DNA of 55,818 bases from JALZAH01 sp051000755 (GCA_051000755.1 JBPCNZ010000065.1:1-55818), one strand, 5' to 3'. Shown: positions 22,847 to 32,280, counted from the stretch's first letter. Numbers and translations are program-made. Notes: generated by a model from the letters alone, not told the origin.

Positions 22847-24468
22847 GGACGGACCTGGGTCGAGGTGGTTACGGGCAGGGGGCCGAGCGTCGCCGGGTCG
22901 GGGCCCGAGGGGTAGGCGGCCAGGGCCACGCCGATCTGATCACCGATGACCTCCCCGGTGGTGTAGGCGGGAACGCCGTTCTGGATGAGCGAGAACGTCA
23001 GGGGGGACCGGGAGTAGGCGGCCGGGGCGGGGGTGGTGGGTGACGACGTCGTTGGCGCCACGGGGGTCGAGGGCGTGGTGAGCGCGGGCCCGGCCGGCAA
23101 AGGTGTTCCCGGAGCGAGGACGAAGCCGCTGAGGGCCGACACGTCATCGAGGGTGCCGGTCTTGGCGATGACCCGGCCCGCGGCAGGAGCGTTGACCATG
23201 CGGCGGAACAGGGTGCCGGTCCTGCCCGCAACCGGCAGGATGGAGGCCAGATCACTGGTGGGGCCGGCACGGGTCAACGCCGCCACCACGAGGGGACACG
23301 TCGCCCGGTCGGAGCGGTCGAGCCCGGAGCCGTCCACCGCCCGCAGCTGGGCGATGGGAAGGCCGTCGGCCGCCAGATCGGCCCGGATGACCGCCACGCC
23401 CGCGACGGTGGTCCCCCCGCCCGTCCCGAACCGGCGCCCCAGCTCCTTGGTGATCAGCTCCGCGCCCGTGTCGTCACTCGTCCGCAGCACGGCACCGAGA
23501 ACGTCGGCCAGGGGTGGGGAGGCTATGGACGTGACCGTGACCGCTCCAGCCGGGGCGGTCCCGGTGACCGCCGGCCCGCCAACCTGGACCCCTGCGGCCC
23601 GGAGGGCGGACTGCAACCTGGCGGCGGCCTGCACGGCCGGCTGGGGCGAAGCCACGTCGCGGCCACCGCCGAACGACGCGAACCCGTCGTCCACATCGAC
23701 AGCTGACAGCGGGCCGACCACTCCCTCGGCCAGGTAGGACGGCCTCCATGTGGCCACGACCCGCTGGGCGTCGTAGCGGGACTCATCGGCCACGACGGAA
23801 CCGCTGATCCTGGTCACACCGGCCGCTCGGACCTGGGCGGCCAAGGTGTCGAGGGAGGTGTAGGTGGCCTCGGGATCGGTGAGCGAGGCGACGAAATCGG
23901 GGGTCCGGAGGATGGGGTCCCCGGCGCCGACCAGGTACAGGTTCCCCGAGATGACCCCGCCGACCGGCGGGTGGTCGGCTTCGACGGGCGTGGTGATGCG
24001 GCTATCGGGGCCCAACTTGTCGAGGGCCGCCGTGGCGGTGAACAACTTCAGGTTGGAGGCCGGGAGCAACTCCTGGGCCGGCCGGGCGCTGAAGAGGGTG
24101 CGGCCATCCTGGGTCACCTGGAGGCAGCTGCCCGCTCCGGCCTGGTGCATGGCAGGGTTGGCCAGGATCTTGGTCAGCGAGGTGTCGAGGTGGGCGGTGG
24201 CCACCGAGGAGGCCACGAAGGTGGGCAGGCGCCGGACGGACAGCACCGGTGTCGTCAGGCTCGCCACCGCTCGCCCGGGAGGCGCCGTGGTAGCCGGCCC
24301 GGACGTGGTGAAGGCCGCCGGCGCCGCCCCGGCGGAAGTCGCCCCCGCCGGAGCCAACAGCAGGCCGGCGAGAACGGTGAGGCCGATGATCGCTCTGGCC
24401 ACCCGGCGGCGGGGACGGGAAGGCGGACGGTCCAGCCGGCGCACCAGCCCGCGCACGTCCTCGCTCAT
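22843..24468 (-). CDS. dacB: D-alanyl-D-alanine carboxypeptidase/endopeptidase (PBP4/DacB type)
   Basis: A 541-residue class C penicillin-binding protein. A signal peptide or anchor lies at about 25-50. SxxK is PASNLKLF (Ser-Leu-Lys context), and KTG is in IAKTGTLDDVSALSGFV. The middle part carries the PBP4-type inserts and DGSGLDRSD. The C-terminal end contains a Pro/Thr/Ser-rich insertion before LTFSLIQNG. It trims or cleaves peptidoglycan cross-links outside the membrane. ATG 24468 is supported by TAGCCT exactly 7 nt upstream. It heads the overlapping run towards the Lon-N gene. Confidence 0.9.
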   Translation of the reverse strand: MSEDVRGLVRRLDRPPSRPRRRVARAIIGLTVLAGLLLAPAGATSAGAAPAAFTTSGPATTAPPGRAVASLTTPVLSVRRLPTFVASSVATAHLDTSLTKILANPAMHQAGAGSCLQVTQDGRTLFSARPAQELLPASNLKLFTATAALDKLGPDSRITTPVEADHPPVGGVISGNLYLVGAGDPILRTPDFVASLTDPEATYTSLDTLAAQVRAAGVTRISGSVVADESRYDAQRVVATWRPSYLAEGVVGPLSAVDVDDGFASFGGGRDVASPQPAVQAAARLQSALRAAGVQVGGPAVTGTAPAGAVTVTSIASPPLADVLGAVLRTSDDTGAELITKELGRRFGTGGGTTVAGVAVIRADLAADGLPIAQLRAVDGSGLDRSDRATCPLVVAALTRAGPTSDLASILPVAGRTGTLFRRMVNAPAAGRVIAKTGTLDDVSALSGFVLAPGTPLPAGPALTTPSTPVAPTTSSPTTPAPAAYSRSPLTFSLIQNGVPAYTTGEVIGDQIGVALAAYPSGPDPATLGPLPVTTSTQVRP

Positions 24469-24475
24469 CCGGGTG

Positions 24476-24481
24476 AGGCTA
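24476..24481 (-). promoter_or_regulatory. -10 element of dacB
   Basis: TAGCCT lies 7 nt before the dacB ATG on the minus strand, with no Shine-Dalgarno between. It faces the TAGGTT (24581-24586) of the divergent desaturase gene across a short intergenic region. Confidence 0.4.
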
Positions 24482-24592
24482 GAGGCCCGGGGGGGCCTAT
24501 GGGCGGGCCAGAACCGACGGCATACCGGGAGCGACGGTCTCAAGGGGCCAGCTCAAACGCCCGTAGGCCAGCCGTTCCAGTAGGTTGTGAAG

Positions 24593-25354
24593 GTGCCCGG
24601 GACTCTTCTTGCCGTCATCGTCGGTTTGGCTGTCATGCAGGTAGCCATCTTCCTCACGACCATCTATCTGCACCGGACCCTGTCGCATCGGGCCGTCACC
24701 ATGTCGCCCGCTCTCGACTTCGTGTGCCGCTTCGTGCTGTGGATCACGGTGGGGATCCGGGCCCGCCAGTGGGTGGCCGTGCACCGCAAGCACCATGCGT
24801 TCACCGATGTGGAAGGCGACCCTCATTCGCCGTGGCTGGAGGGCTTTGCCAACGTACAGTTCGGCAACGTCATCCTCTACCGCCGGGCCGCCGCAGATCC
24901 CAAGACGATCGAGAAGTACGCTCGCGATCTTCCCCCCGACCGCTGGGACAAGGCTCTGTTCGACCACGCCCTCATGGGCCTCGCCGTCGGCATCGGCGTC
25001 CTCTTCTTGATCTTCTGGGGCAACTGGAAGCTGGTGCTGCTGGCGTCGGCTGTCCATGTCGTGACCTACCTGCTGCTCAACTCGGCGGTCAACGCCGTCG
25101 GCCACAAGTTCGGCCGGCGCCCCTTCAACGGCCTGGCCGCCAACACCCAGTGGCTGGCCTGGCTCACCGCCGGCGAGGGCCTGCACTCCAACCACCATGC
25201 CGCACCCACGTCCGCCCGCCTGGCCATGCACAAGCGGGAGATCGATCCGGGCTGGTGGTTCATCTCCCTCGGCCAGAAGCTGCGCTGGCTCACCGTCCGC
25301 CACTCCGAGCCCAAGATCTCGGCCAAAGCCCGGCGCACCCCGGAGATGGTCTAA
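24593..25354 (+). CDS. membrane fatty acid desaturase (delta-9 type)
   Basis: A 253-residue membrane di-iron desaturase. The three His boxes are HRTLSH, HRKHHAF and GLHSNHH, and several hydrophobic segments lie between them. This arrangement is typical of acyl-lipid/acyl-CoA delta-9 desaturases that introduce a cis double bond into membrane lipids. GTG occurs at 24587 and 24593. I choose the second because TAGGTT (24581-24586) lies exactly 6 nt before it, whereas the first GTG touches the hexamer. It is somewhat shorter than eukaryotic-type enzymes and lacks a cytochrome b5 domain. Confidence 0.88.
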   Translation: MPGTLLAVIVGLAVMQVAIFLTTIYLHRTLSHRAVTMSPALDFVCRFVLWITVGIRARQWVAVHRKHHAFTDVEGDPHSPWLEGFANVQFGNVILYRRAAADPKTIEKYARDLPPDRWDKALFDHALMGLAVGIGVLFLIFWGNWKLVLLASAVHVVTYLLLNSAVNAVGHKFGRRPFNGLAANTQWLAWLTAGEGLHSNHHAAPTSARLAMHKREIDPGWWFISLGQKLRWLTVRHSEPKISAKARRTPEMV

Positions 25355-25378
25355 GCCTCCAGGTAGCCTGCGGCGACC

Positions 25379-25771
25379 ATGGACATCGTTTCCGCTCTGT
25401 TCGCCGAGAACATCGATCTCCGCCCCGTACCGGGCCCCTCGACTCGCATCGACCTGACCGGCATCATGTTCTCGACGCCCGCACCGTCCCCGCCGCCGGT
25501 CACCATCACCCCGCACCTCATCGTCCTGGTGCGGTGCCGGGCCGACGAGGAGGGCCAGGGCCGCCTCGAAGTGGTGTTCCGCGACGAGGCCGACGACGAG
25601 GTGGCACGCAACGTGTCACCGTTCAGCGTCGAGCCCGGCAAGTTCACGTACCGCCTCGTGCGCGGCGAGTTGGCCTTCGCCGACCTCGGCACCATCGAGG
25701 CCCACTGCCGCCTCCTCCCCGACGGCTCCCCCACCGTGGTCCCCATCACCCTCCTGGCCCCCGCAGACTGA
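25379..25771 (+). CDS. conserved-looking hypothetical protein (beta-rich)
   Basis: A 130-residue protein without membrane segments or Cys-rich motifs beyond isolated Cys. It has alternating hydrophobic beta-strand-like stretches (HLIVLVRCRADEEGQGRLEVVFRDE, then YRLVRGELAFADLG) suggesting a compact beta-sandwich. I do not recognise a family. TAGCCT lies 9 nt before the ATG with no Shine-Dalgarno, again a leaderless-type start. It precedes the FIST gene by 8 bp and is probably cotranscribed with it. Confidence 0.6.
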   Translation: MDIVSALFAENIDLRPVPGPSTRIDLTGIMFSTPAPSPPPVTITPHLIVLVRCRADEEGQGRLEVVFRDEADDEVARNVSPFSVEPGKFTYRLVRGELAFADLGTIEAHCRLLPDGSPTVVPITLLAPAD

Positions 25772-25779
25772 GGCCATCG

Positions 25780-26907
25780 GTGCCCTTCGCGGCCGCCCTG
25801 TCGTCGCACCCGGTGACCGCTCATGCCACCGGCGAGGTCGTCGGGCAGGTCATCGACACCATCGGAGCTCACCCCGACCTGGCTGTGATGGTGGCCTCGA
25901 GGAGCCACATGGGCGCATTGGAGGACGCGGCGGCCGCCGTGCGGACGTTGCTGGGCCCGACCGTCCTGTTGGGGTGGGTGGCTGCCGAGGTGAACACCGA
26001 CGCGGGGTGGGGGCCACCGTCCTCGACCCGGGACGCGGTGGGGCTGTGGGCCGCCCACACCGGGCCGGTGGTGCCCGTTCGTGTGGCGGACCTGGCCTCG
26101 CCGGAGTGGACCCAGGTGAGCCCGGCTTCGTTCGACCGGAGGTCCATGGTGGTCCTCGGCGCGGCCGGCGCCGGGCTGGGGGCGGCGCGCCCGCCGGGCC
26201 TCACCGTCGCCGGTGCTGTTTCTGACGTGGCTGGCGCCCCGGTCGTCCTCGACGGCATCGCCTATGCCACGGGTGCGGTAGGCGTCGTCCTCGGCCCCAG
26301 TGTCGACCTGACCGTCCTGGTGGAGCAGGGGCGACGCCCGGTCGGGGCCCCGTCCACGGTGACGAGGGCCGAAGGCACCCTGCTGGTCGACCTCGACGAC
26401 CGCCCGGCCATGTCCGTGTTGCGGGACATGGCCCGGGATCAGGTTCCTGCTCGTGACATCGTCCTCATCAACCGCTCGGTCCACCTCGAGGTCAGGGCGC
26501 CCCCCGGCGTCGGATCCGTGCACACCGTTCGGGGCCGGGACGCAGAGACCGGGTCTCTGATCACCGATCCCGCGGTCCAACCGGGCGACGTGGTGCAGTT
26601 CTGCGTCCGCGACCCAGAGGAGGCAGAGGTGCGGGCCCGCCGGGTGGTCGACGGCTCCGAGGGAGGGGTCCTGGTCTGGCGGACCCGCCGCTCCGATACC
26701 TTCTCCGGCCCCGACGTCGGCTTTTCCGGCGCCGACGTCGGGGACGCGGGCGGTGAGTGGGCGGAGGGGGGGACCCGCTCGCCCCGGTCGCTGCTGGCGT
26801 GCCAATCGGCATCGTTGCTGGGGATGAGCGAAGGCGACGTTGTGGCCACCGACCCCGACACCATCGGAATCGGCCTCTTCCGTGAGCCTCGCGTGGCCCT
26901 CGAGTGA
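25780..26907 (+). CDS. FIST-domain protein
   Basis: A 375-residue protein with FIST N-like (about 1-190) and FIST C-like (about 200-370) regions. The N-terminus (VTAHATGEVVGQVIDTIGAHPDLAVMVASRSH) and ending (DPDTIGIGLFREPRVALE) are typical. FIST is a presumed small-ligand sensor module found with bacterial signalling proteins. The C-terminal part carries a Gly/Asp-rich low-complexity insert (GPDVGFSGADVGDAGGEW). No kinase or cyclase is fused or adjacent. GTG 25780 is 8 bp after the preceding gene; everything upstream in frame overlaps other genes. Confidence 0.75.
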   Translation: MPFAAALSSHPVTAHATGEVVGQVIDTIGAHPDLAVMVASRSHMGALEDAAAAVRTLLGPTVLLGWVAAEVNTDAGWGPPSSTRDAVGLWAAHTGPVVPVRVADLASPEWTQVSPASFDRRSMVVLGAAGAGLGAARPPGLTVAGAVSDVAGAPVVLDGIAYATGAVGVVLGPSVDLTVLVEQGRRPVGAPSTVTRAEGTLLVDLDDRPAMSVLRDMARDQVPARDIVLINRSVHLEVRAPPGVGSVHTVRGRDAETGSLITDPAVQPGDVVQFCVRDPEEAEVRARRVVDGSEGGVLVWRTRRSDTFSGPDVGFSGADVGDAGGEWAEGGTRSPRSLLACQSASLLGMSEGDVVATDPDTIGIGLFREPRVALE

Positions 26908-26949
26908 GGTCTGGGGCCTGACAGGCGGGTCGGCGTGTCCGCTCGTGGG

Positions 26950-26955
26950 TAGTCT
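26950..26955 (+). promoter_or_regulatory. -10 element of the tkt-tal operon
   Basis: TAGTCT is followed by exactly 6 nt and then the transketolase ATG, with no Shine-Dalgarno, so the transcript is probably leaderless. The same hexamer and spacing recur at 55680. Confidence 0.5.
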
Positions 26956-26961
26956 CCTCTC

Positions 26962-28980
26962 ATGAGCGGAGCGACCCGGGCCGAACCAACCAACCTCGAA
27001 CAGCTGGGGATCAACGTGATCCGAGGATTGGCCATGGACGCCCCCCAGAAGGCCAACGCGGGTCACCCGGGTACGGCCATGGCGCTGGCGCCCCTCGCTC
27101 ACGTCCTGTGGACGCGGATCATGGACTTCGATCCGAGCGACCCGGACTGGGCCGACCGTGATCACTTCATCCTCTCCTGCGGCCACGCCTGCATCCTGTT
27201 GTACTCGATGCTGTACCTGACGGGATACGGCATGGAGCTCGAGGACCTCCGTCAGTTCCGCCAGCTGCACAGCCGGGCACCCGGCCACCCCGAGGTCCAC
27301 CACGCTCCGGGCATCGAGGTGACCACCGGACCGCTCGGTCAGGGCTTTGCCAACGGTGTGGGGATGGGCATCGCCGAGCGGACGTTACGAGCCCGTTACG
27401 GGCCGGACCTGATGAACCACCACACCTTCGTCGTCTGCAGCGACGGCGACCTGATGGAAGGCATCAGCCACGAGGCGGCGTCCCTCGCCGGCCACCTCGG
27501 TCTGGGCCGGCTCATCTACGTCTACGACGACAACCACATCACCATCGACGGACCCACCGAGCTGGCCCTGAACGATGACGCAGCCAAGCGGTTCGAGTCC
27601 TACGGCTGGCACGTCGAGGACCTGGGCGAGATGGCCAACGACGTCGACGGCCTCGAGGCCGCCCTGCGCCGGGGCATGGCCGAAGAGGACCGGCCGTCGA
27701 TGCTGATCCTGCGTTCCCACATCGGCTACCCCTCACCGCACAAGATGGACACGGCCGGGGCCCATGGCAGCCCGCTCGGCGAGGACGAGATCCGTCTCAC
27801 CAAGGAGATCCTCGGCCTTCCCGCCGACGAGCAGTTCTGGGTTCCCGAAGACGTCCTCGGTCTCTATCGCACCGCCGGTGAACGAGGACGATCAGTTCGG
27901 GAGAGCTGGCAGCAGCGGTTGGAGACCTCCGACATCGACCGGACCGTGTGGGATGCCCTGTGGACCAACCAGGGCGTCCCCGGTTGGGCCGACGAACTGC
28001 CCACGTGGGACGTGGGCGAGAAGGTGGCGACCCGCAAGTCGGCCAACACCACCCTCAACGCCATCGCCGGCAAGGTCCCAGGGCTGATGTCGGGAGGGGC
28101 CGACCTCACCGGGAACACCGGCACCAAGCTCGACGACGCCGAGCCCCAGAGCCGGGAGCATCCCGACGGTCGGGCATTGGCGTTCGGTGTCCGAGAGCAC
28201 GCCATGGGTGGAGTCATGAACGGCATGAGCCTGCACGGCGGGACGCTGCCGGTGGGGGGCACGTTCTTCGTGTTCAGCGACTACATGCGCGGCTCGGTCC
28301 GCCTGGCGGCAATCTCCCAGGCCAAGGTCATCTACTTCTGGACCCACGATTCGGTCGGACTCGGGGAGGACGGGCCCACCCACCAGCCCGTCGAGCACCT
28401 GGCCGCCATGCGGGCCATGCCAGGCTTGCGGGTGATCCGTCCGGCCGACGCCAATGAGTCGGCCCAGGCCCTGCGCATCGCCGTGGCCTCCGACGGCCCC
28501 ACCGCCCTCATACTCAGCCGCCAGAACCTCCCCGTCCTGGCCGGCACCGAAGAGCACGCCGCCGATGTCGAGCGGGGCGCCTACGTGCTGGTCGACGCCG
28601 GTGACGACCCTGACGTCGTCATCATCGGGACCGGCTCGGAGGTGTCCATCTGTGTGGAGGCCGCCGAGTTGCTCGCCGACGAGGGCATCGCGGCGCGGGT
28701 GATCTCCATGCCCAGCTGGGAGTTGTTCGACGAAACCGACGACGACTACCAGGATCGGGTCCTCGGGCCCGGAGCCCCGGTGCTCTCGGTGGAGGCCGCA
28801 TCGTCGTTCGGCTGGTCCCGCTGGGCGGACGAGTCCGTCGCCCTCGACCACTTCGGCGCATCCGCGCCCGGCGAGGAGGTTCTCGCCGAGTTCGGCTTCA
28901 CCGCCGCCAACGTGGCGGCGACCGCCAGCGCGCTGCTCGACGACATGAATGACTTCGATGACGAGGAGGACGACGCATGA
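26962..28980 (+). CDS. tkt: transketolase
   Basis: A 672-residue thiamine-diphosphate enzyme of the non-oxidative pentose phosphate pathway. It transfers two-carbon ketol units between sugar phosphates. The start NVIRGLAMDAPQKANAGHPG and the TTGPLGQGFANGVG stretch are diagnostic. The cofactor-binding motif runs from SDGDLMEGISHEA to YDDN, and the C-terminal pyrimidine domain contains DGPTHQPVEHL. The tail is strongly acidic (NDFDDEEDDA). Its TGA overlaps the transaldolase ATG (ATGA), so the two are co-translated. Length is normal. Confidence 0.95.
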   Translation: MSGATRAEPTNLEQLGINVIRGLAMDAPQKANAGHPGTAMALAPLAHVLWTRIMDFDPSDPDWADRDHFILSCGHACILLYSMLYLTGYGMELEDLRQFRQLHSRAPGHPEVHHAPGIEVTTGPLGQGFANGVGMGIAERTLRARYGPDLMNHHTFVVCSDGDLMEGISHEAASLAGHLGLGRLIYVYDDNHITIDGPTELALNDDAAKRFESYGWHVEDLGEMANDVDGLEAALRRGMAEEDRPSMLILRSHIGYPSPHKMDTAGAHGSPLGEDEIRLTKEILGLPADEQFWVPEDVLGLYRTAGERGRSVRESWQQRLETSDIDRTVWDALWTNQGVPGWADELPTWDVGEKVATRKSANTTLNAIAGKVPGLMSGGADLTGNTGTKLDDAEPQSREHPDGRALAFGVREHAMGGVMNGMSLHGGTLPVGGTFFVFSDYMRGSVRLAAISQAKVIYFWTHDSVGLGEDGPTHQPVEHLAAMRAMPGLRVIRPADANESAQALRIAVASDGPTALILSRQNLPVLAGTEEHAADVERGAYVLVDAGDDPDVVIIGTGSEVSICVEAAELLADEGIAARVISMPSWELFDETDDDYQDRVLGPGAPVLSVEAASSFGWSRWADESVALDHFGASAPGEEVLAEFGFTAANVAATASALLDDMNDFDDEEDDA

Positions 28981-30092
28981 CCCGCCTGCACGAGCTCTAC
29001 GACAGCCAGGGTCAGAGTCCCTGGATCGACAACCTCAACCGGCCCAGCCTGCGAGAGGGGGGCCTGGCCGCCCTCGTCGCCCAGGGGATCCGCGGGGTGA
29101 CGTCCAACCCGACCATCTTCGAGAAGGCCATGACGGGCTCCGATGCTTACGACGACCAGTTCCGCTCGTTCGTCGACAAGCCGTCGTTCGACCGCCGTGA
29201 CGTCGAGGACGCCTTCTGGGACATGGCCATCGACGATGTCACCGAGGCCTGCGGGATCCTGCGGAGCGTTTACGACTCCGGCGGTGGCAGGGACGGCTTC
29301 GTCTCCTTGGAGGTCGCCCCTGACCTGGCCAACGAGACGGCCGCCTCCGCCACCGCCGCCCGTTCCCTCCACGAGCGAATCGCCTTACCCAACCTCATGG
29401 TCAAGATCCCCGGGACCGAGGCGGGCGTGCCGGCCATTCGAGAGATGATCAGCGAGGGGCGCAACATCAACGTCACGTTGATCTTCAGCGTCGACCGCTA
29501 CGCCTCGGTCATCGAGGCCTACCTGACGGGGCTGGAGACGTTCGCTGCCTCGGGAGGAGACCTGGCCGACGTCCACAGCGTCGCCTCGTTCTTCGTCAGC
29601 CGGGTCGACACGGAGGTGGATCGCCGCATCGAACAGCTGGGGGAGCCGGCGTCCGCCTTGGCAGGCAAGGCGGCGGTGGCCCAGGCCAAGACGGCCTACA
29701 AGCTGTACCAGGAACGGTTCTCCGGTTCCCGATGGGATGTCCTGGCCGCCCAGGGGGCCCACCCCCAGCGGCCGTTGTGGGCATCGACGTCGACCAAGAA
29801 CCCCGCCTACCCGGATCTGCTGTACGTGGACAGCCTGATCGGCCCCGACACCGTCAACACCATGCCCGATGCCACGGTGAAGGCGTTCGACGACCACGGC
29901 ACGGTGGCCAGGACCGTGGATGTGGACGCGGAGCAAGCCGAAGCCGACCTGAAGGCGCTCGCCGATGCCGGGGTGGACATGGGCGACGTGGCTCTCCGAC
30001 TCGAGGAGGAGGGCGTGGCGTCGTTCGCCAAGAGCTTCGAGGAGCTCATGAACTCGCTGGCGGACAAGGCCAGCCGCCTTCAGGCCGACTGA
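28977..30092 (+). CDS. tal: transaldolase
   Basis: A 371-residue TIM-barrel aldolase that moves a dihydroxyacetone unit between sugar phosphates. The N-terminus QSPWIDNLNR with GIRGVTSNPTIFEKA is the transaldolase signature, and the Schiff-base Lys is in NLMVKIPGTEAG. Length matches the actinobacterial long form. It overlaps tkt by 4 bp. The 80 bp after it, before the 6-phosphogluconolactonase gene, contains no gene and no recognisable zwf or opcA remnant. Confidence 0.95.
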   Translation: MTRLHELYDSQGQSPWIDNLNRPSLREGGLAALVAQGIRGVTSNPTIFEKAMTGSDAYDDQFRSFVDKPSFDRRDVEDAFWDMAIDDVTEACGILRSVYDSGGGRDGFVSLEVAPDLANETAASATAARSLHERIALPNLMVKIPGTEAGVPAIREMISEGRNINVTLIFSVDRYASVIEAYLTGLETFAASGGDLADVHSVASFFVSRVDTEVDRRIEQLGEPASALAGKAAVAQAKTAYKLYQERFSGSRWDVLAAQGAHPQRPLWASTSTKNPAYPDLLYVDSLIGPDTVNTMPDATVKAFDDHGTVARTVDVDAEQAEADLKALADAGVDMGDVALRLEEEGVASFAKSFEELMNSLADKASRLQAD

Positions 30093-30182
30093 CCGGTCTG
30101 ACGGGAGGGCCGGCTGGGCCCGCTGGGCCGCTCCCTGCGATCCGTTCGACGTGGACCTTCAGGGACCTTTAGTGTGCACCAC

Positions 30183-30848
30183 GTGCGCGGAGAGCTCAAG
30201 GTCGTCGACGACCTCCCCGGTGCGTTTGCCCAGACAGTCATCGATGCCTTCAGCAGCCGTACCGAAGAGTTGTTCTACCTGGCCCTGTCGGGCGGGTCAA
30301 CGGCGCGCGCCTGCTACGAGCGTCTGGCCGAGGACGGCGCGGCCAGCGTCGACTGGCTGTCCGTCAACGTCTACTGGGGCGACGAGCGCTGCGTCCCCGC
30401 GGACGACCCGGACTCCAACCAGCTCCTCGGCCGCCAGACCCTGCTCGAACGGGTCGGCGCGGCCAACGCCGTCTTCCCGATGAGCTGTGAGGAAGGCCCC
30501 GACGCCTACCAGCTGCGCCTGGGCGAGGTCGGCCGGCTGGACGTGATCCACCTCGGTCTGGGAGCGGACGGTCACACCGCCTCGCTGTTCCCCGACTCCG
30601 CGGCCCTCGACGCCGACCCGGGGCAGCTGGTGGCCCTCAACAGCGACCCGTCGGGCCGCAACCCCCATCCCCGCATGACCCTGACCTATTCGGGCATCTC
30701 TCGGGCCCGGCTGGTGGTCTTCACGGTGAGCGGTGAGGCCAAGCGCCAGACGCTCACCGACCTCGTTGACGGTGCTGATCTACCCGCAGGGCGGGTGGTT
30801 GCCGACCGGGTCCTGTGGTTGGTCGACCGGGACGCCGCCCCCCGCTGA
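30183..30848 (+). CDS. pgl: 6-phosphogluconolactonase
   Basis: A 221-residue cytoplasmic lactonase of the oxidative pentose phosphate pathway, hydrolysing 6-phosphogluconolactone. LALSGGSTARACYERL, the WGDERCVPADDPDSN stretch and GLGADGHTASLFPDS are the family motifs, with His and Arg/Lys contributing to the phosphate site. In-frame GTGs lie at 30174 and 30183. I choose 30183 because TAGTGT (30170-30175) lies 7 nt upstream of it. The usual neighbours zwf and opcA are absent. Confidence 0.9.
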   Translation: MRGELKVVDDLPGAFAQTVIDAFSSRTEELFYLALSGGSTARACYERLAEDGAASVDWLSVNVYWGDERCVPADDPDSNQLLGRQTLLERVGAANAVFPMSCEEGPDAYQLRLGEVGRLDVIHLGLGADGHTASLFPDSAALDADPGQLVALNSDPSGRNPHPRMTLTYSGISRARLVVFTVSGEAKRQTLTDLVDGADLPAGRVVADRVLWLVDRDAAPR

Positions 30849-30857
30849 GAGGAGCCC

Positions 30858-31970
30858 ATGGCGTCTCCCCCTCCCCCCTCTCCCCCAGCCGGGCAGAGTC
30901 CCCTTCCGGTGCCGGCCACGCCGTTGCCGGACGATCTCGAGCAGCGCTGCAGTGACCTGCTCGACGCGGTCGGTGTCCGGAGCAACCGGGATCAGCTGAC
31001 CGCCATGTTGACGACCGTCCTGCGCATGGCTGCCGACCCCACCGACCGCCTCGATCTCAAGATCGCCAACGCCGCTCTGCGGGAGATGGCCGACGGCTTC
31101 GAGGTCTTTGCCCCGTACCGCCACATCCGCAAGGTCACCATGTTCGGCTCGGCCCGGACCCTGCCCAGCGATCCCCTCTACGCTCTGGCTCGCGACCTCG
31201 CCGCCCTCCTGGCGGCGAACGGCTGGTCGACGGTCACCGGGGCTGGACCGGGCATCATGGCCGCCGGTCTGGAGGGGGCTGGGCCCGACCATGCGTTCGG
31301 GATCAACATCCGCCTCCCCTTCGAGCAGGGGGCCAACCCGTTCATCGCCTCCGACCCCAAGTTGGTGTCGATGAAGTACTTCTTCACCCGCAAGCTGCTG
31401 CTGATCAAGGAGTCCTCCGGCTACATCGTCCTCCCGGGAGGGTTCGGGACCCTCGACGAGGCGTTCGAGCTGCTGACACTGCTGCAGACCGGCAAGGCCG
31501 AACCGGCGCCCGTCGTCCTGTTGGACCTCCCCGGTGCCGGGTACTGGCAGGGCTGGGAGCGTTTCGTGCGCGAGGAGGTGTCGTCCCGCCGGTTGGTCAA
31601 CCCCAACGATGTCAACCTGTACCGGATCGTCGACCGGGTCAGTGACGCGGCGGCGGAGATCGTCGGCTTCTACCGCAACTACCACTCCCTACGCTGGGTC
31701 GGCGACCGGCTGATCATCCGCCTGGAGCAACGACCCACGGCGGCCGAAGCGGACCAGTTGAGCCGGGACTTCGCGGATGTCATCAGCGGGCCCGTCCATG
31801 TTCTCGACCGGCCCCTGCCCGCCGAGCGGCGCAGCGCCGAGTTCCCCGACCTGGCCCGGGTGGCGGTGCGCTTCGACCGGATGTCCTACGCCCGCCTCCG
31901 CGATCTGGTCGACGCCTTGAACCGGCTGGACAGCGCCCCGCCGGCGGCGCCCATCGTCGCTGCTCCCTGA
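30858..31970 (+). CDS. LOG-family (lysine decarboxylase-like) nucleotide hydrolase
   Basis: A 370-residue protein with a Rossmann LOG domain (about 70-290). The motif PGGFGTLDE, preceded by TGAGPGIMAAGLEGA, is the signature of phosphoribohydrolases that release cytokinin-type bases from nucleotides. Bacterial members have nucleotide-hydrolase roles that are often unclear. It is longer than typical LOG proteins (about 190-250 residues), with a Pro-rich N-terminus and a C-terminal extension of about 80 residues. A GAGAGGAG ribosome-binding region precedes the ATG, 9 bp after pgl. Confidence 0.82.
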   Translation: MASPPPPSPPAGQSPLPVPATPLPDDLEQRCSDLLDAVGVRSNRDQLTAMLTTVLRMAADPTDRLDLKIANAALREMADGFEVFAPYRHIRKVTMFGSARTLPSDPLYALARDLAALLAANGWSTVTGAGPGIMAAGLEGAGPDHAFGINIRLPFEQGANPFIASDPKLVSMKYFFTRKLLLIKESSGYIVLPGGFGTLDEAFELLTLLQTGKAEPAPVVLLDLPGAGYWQGWERFVREEVSSRRLVNPNDVNLYRIVDRVSDAAAEIVGFYRNYHSLRWVGDRLIIRLEQRPTAAEADQLSRDFADVISGPVHVLDRPLPAERRSAEFPDLARVAVRFDRMSYARLRDLVDALNRLDSAPPAAPIVAAP

Positions 31971-32082
31971 GCACCCGCGGCATGGGCGGCGGGCAGAGGG
32001 AGGCCACATCGGCTAGGAGCGCAGGTGTTCGTCGACTACCTCTATCACCGTGGAGGCCCGTCGTGGCTCACCGTGGGGCCCT

Positions 32083-32280
32083 TCAGTGGTCGTCGGGTTC
32101 GGCCAGGATGGCGGCCGCCTTGTCGACGGCCCGTCGGGCCCGGGCCAGGCGGCGCTCATCGACGGGGAGCTCGGTGCCGCCGGCGTCGATCGAGTCGCGC
32201 AACCGGGCGATCCCCAGGTCGGTCAACTCCTCGGAGATGATCTCCAGGCGCCGGCGGATGTCGTCGAACTCCCCTGCCAT
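32083..32280 (-). CDS. small helical protein, unknown
   Basis: A 65-residue charged protein with two predicted helices (MAGEFDDIRRRLEIISEELTD, then RRLARARRAVDKAAAIL) separated by a Gly-rich turn. I recognise no family. The ATG at 32280 shares a base with the stop of the upstream hydrolase gene, which argues for a genuine, cotranscribed gene. The 112 bp between it and the converging LOG gene show no convincing terminator. Confidence 0.55.
   Translation of the reverse strand: MAGEFDDIRRRLEIISEELTDLGIARLRDSIDAGGTELPVDERRLARARRAVDKAAAILAEPDDH

Noticed and set aside
23971..25779. A very long plus-strand frame running into the FIST gene
   Set aside because: The upstream part is antisense to dacB and out of frame with the desaturase and hypothetical gene. 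Only the part from GTG 25780 encodes FIST sequence.
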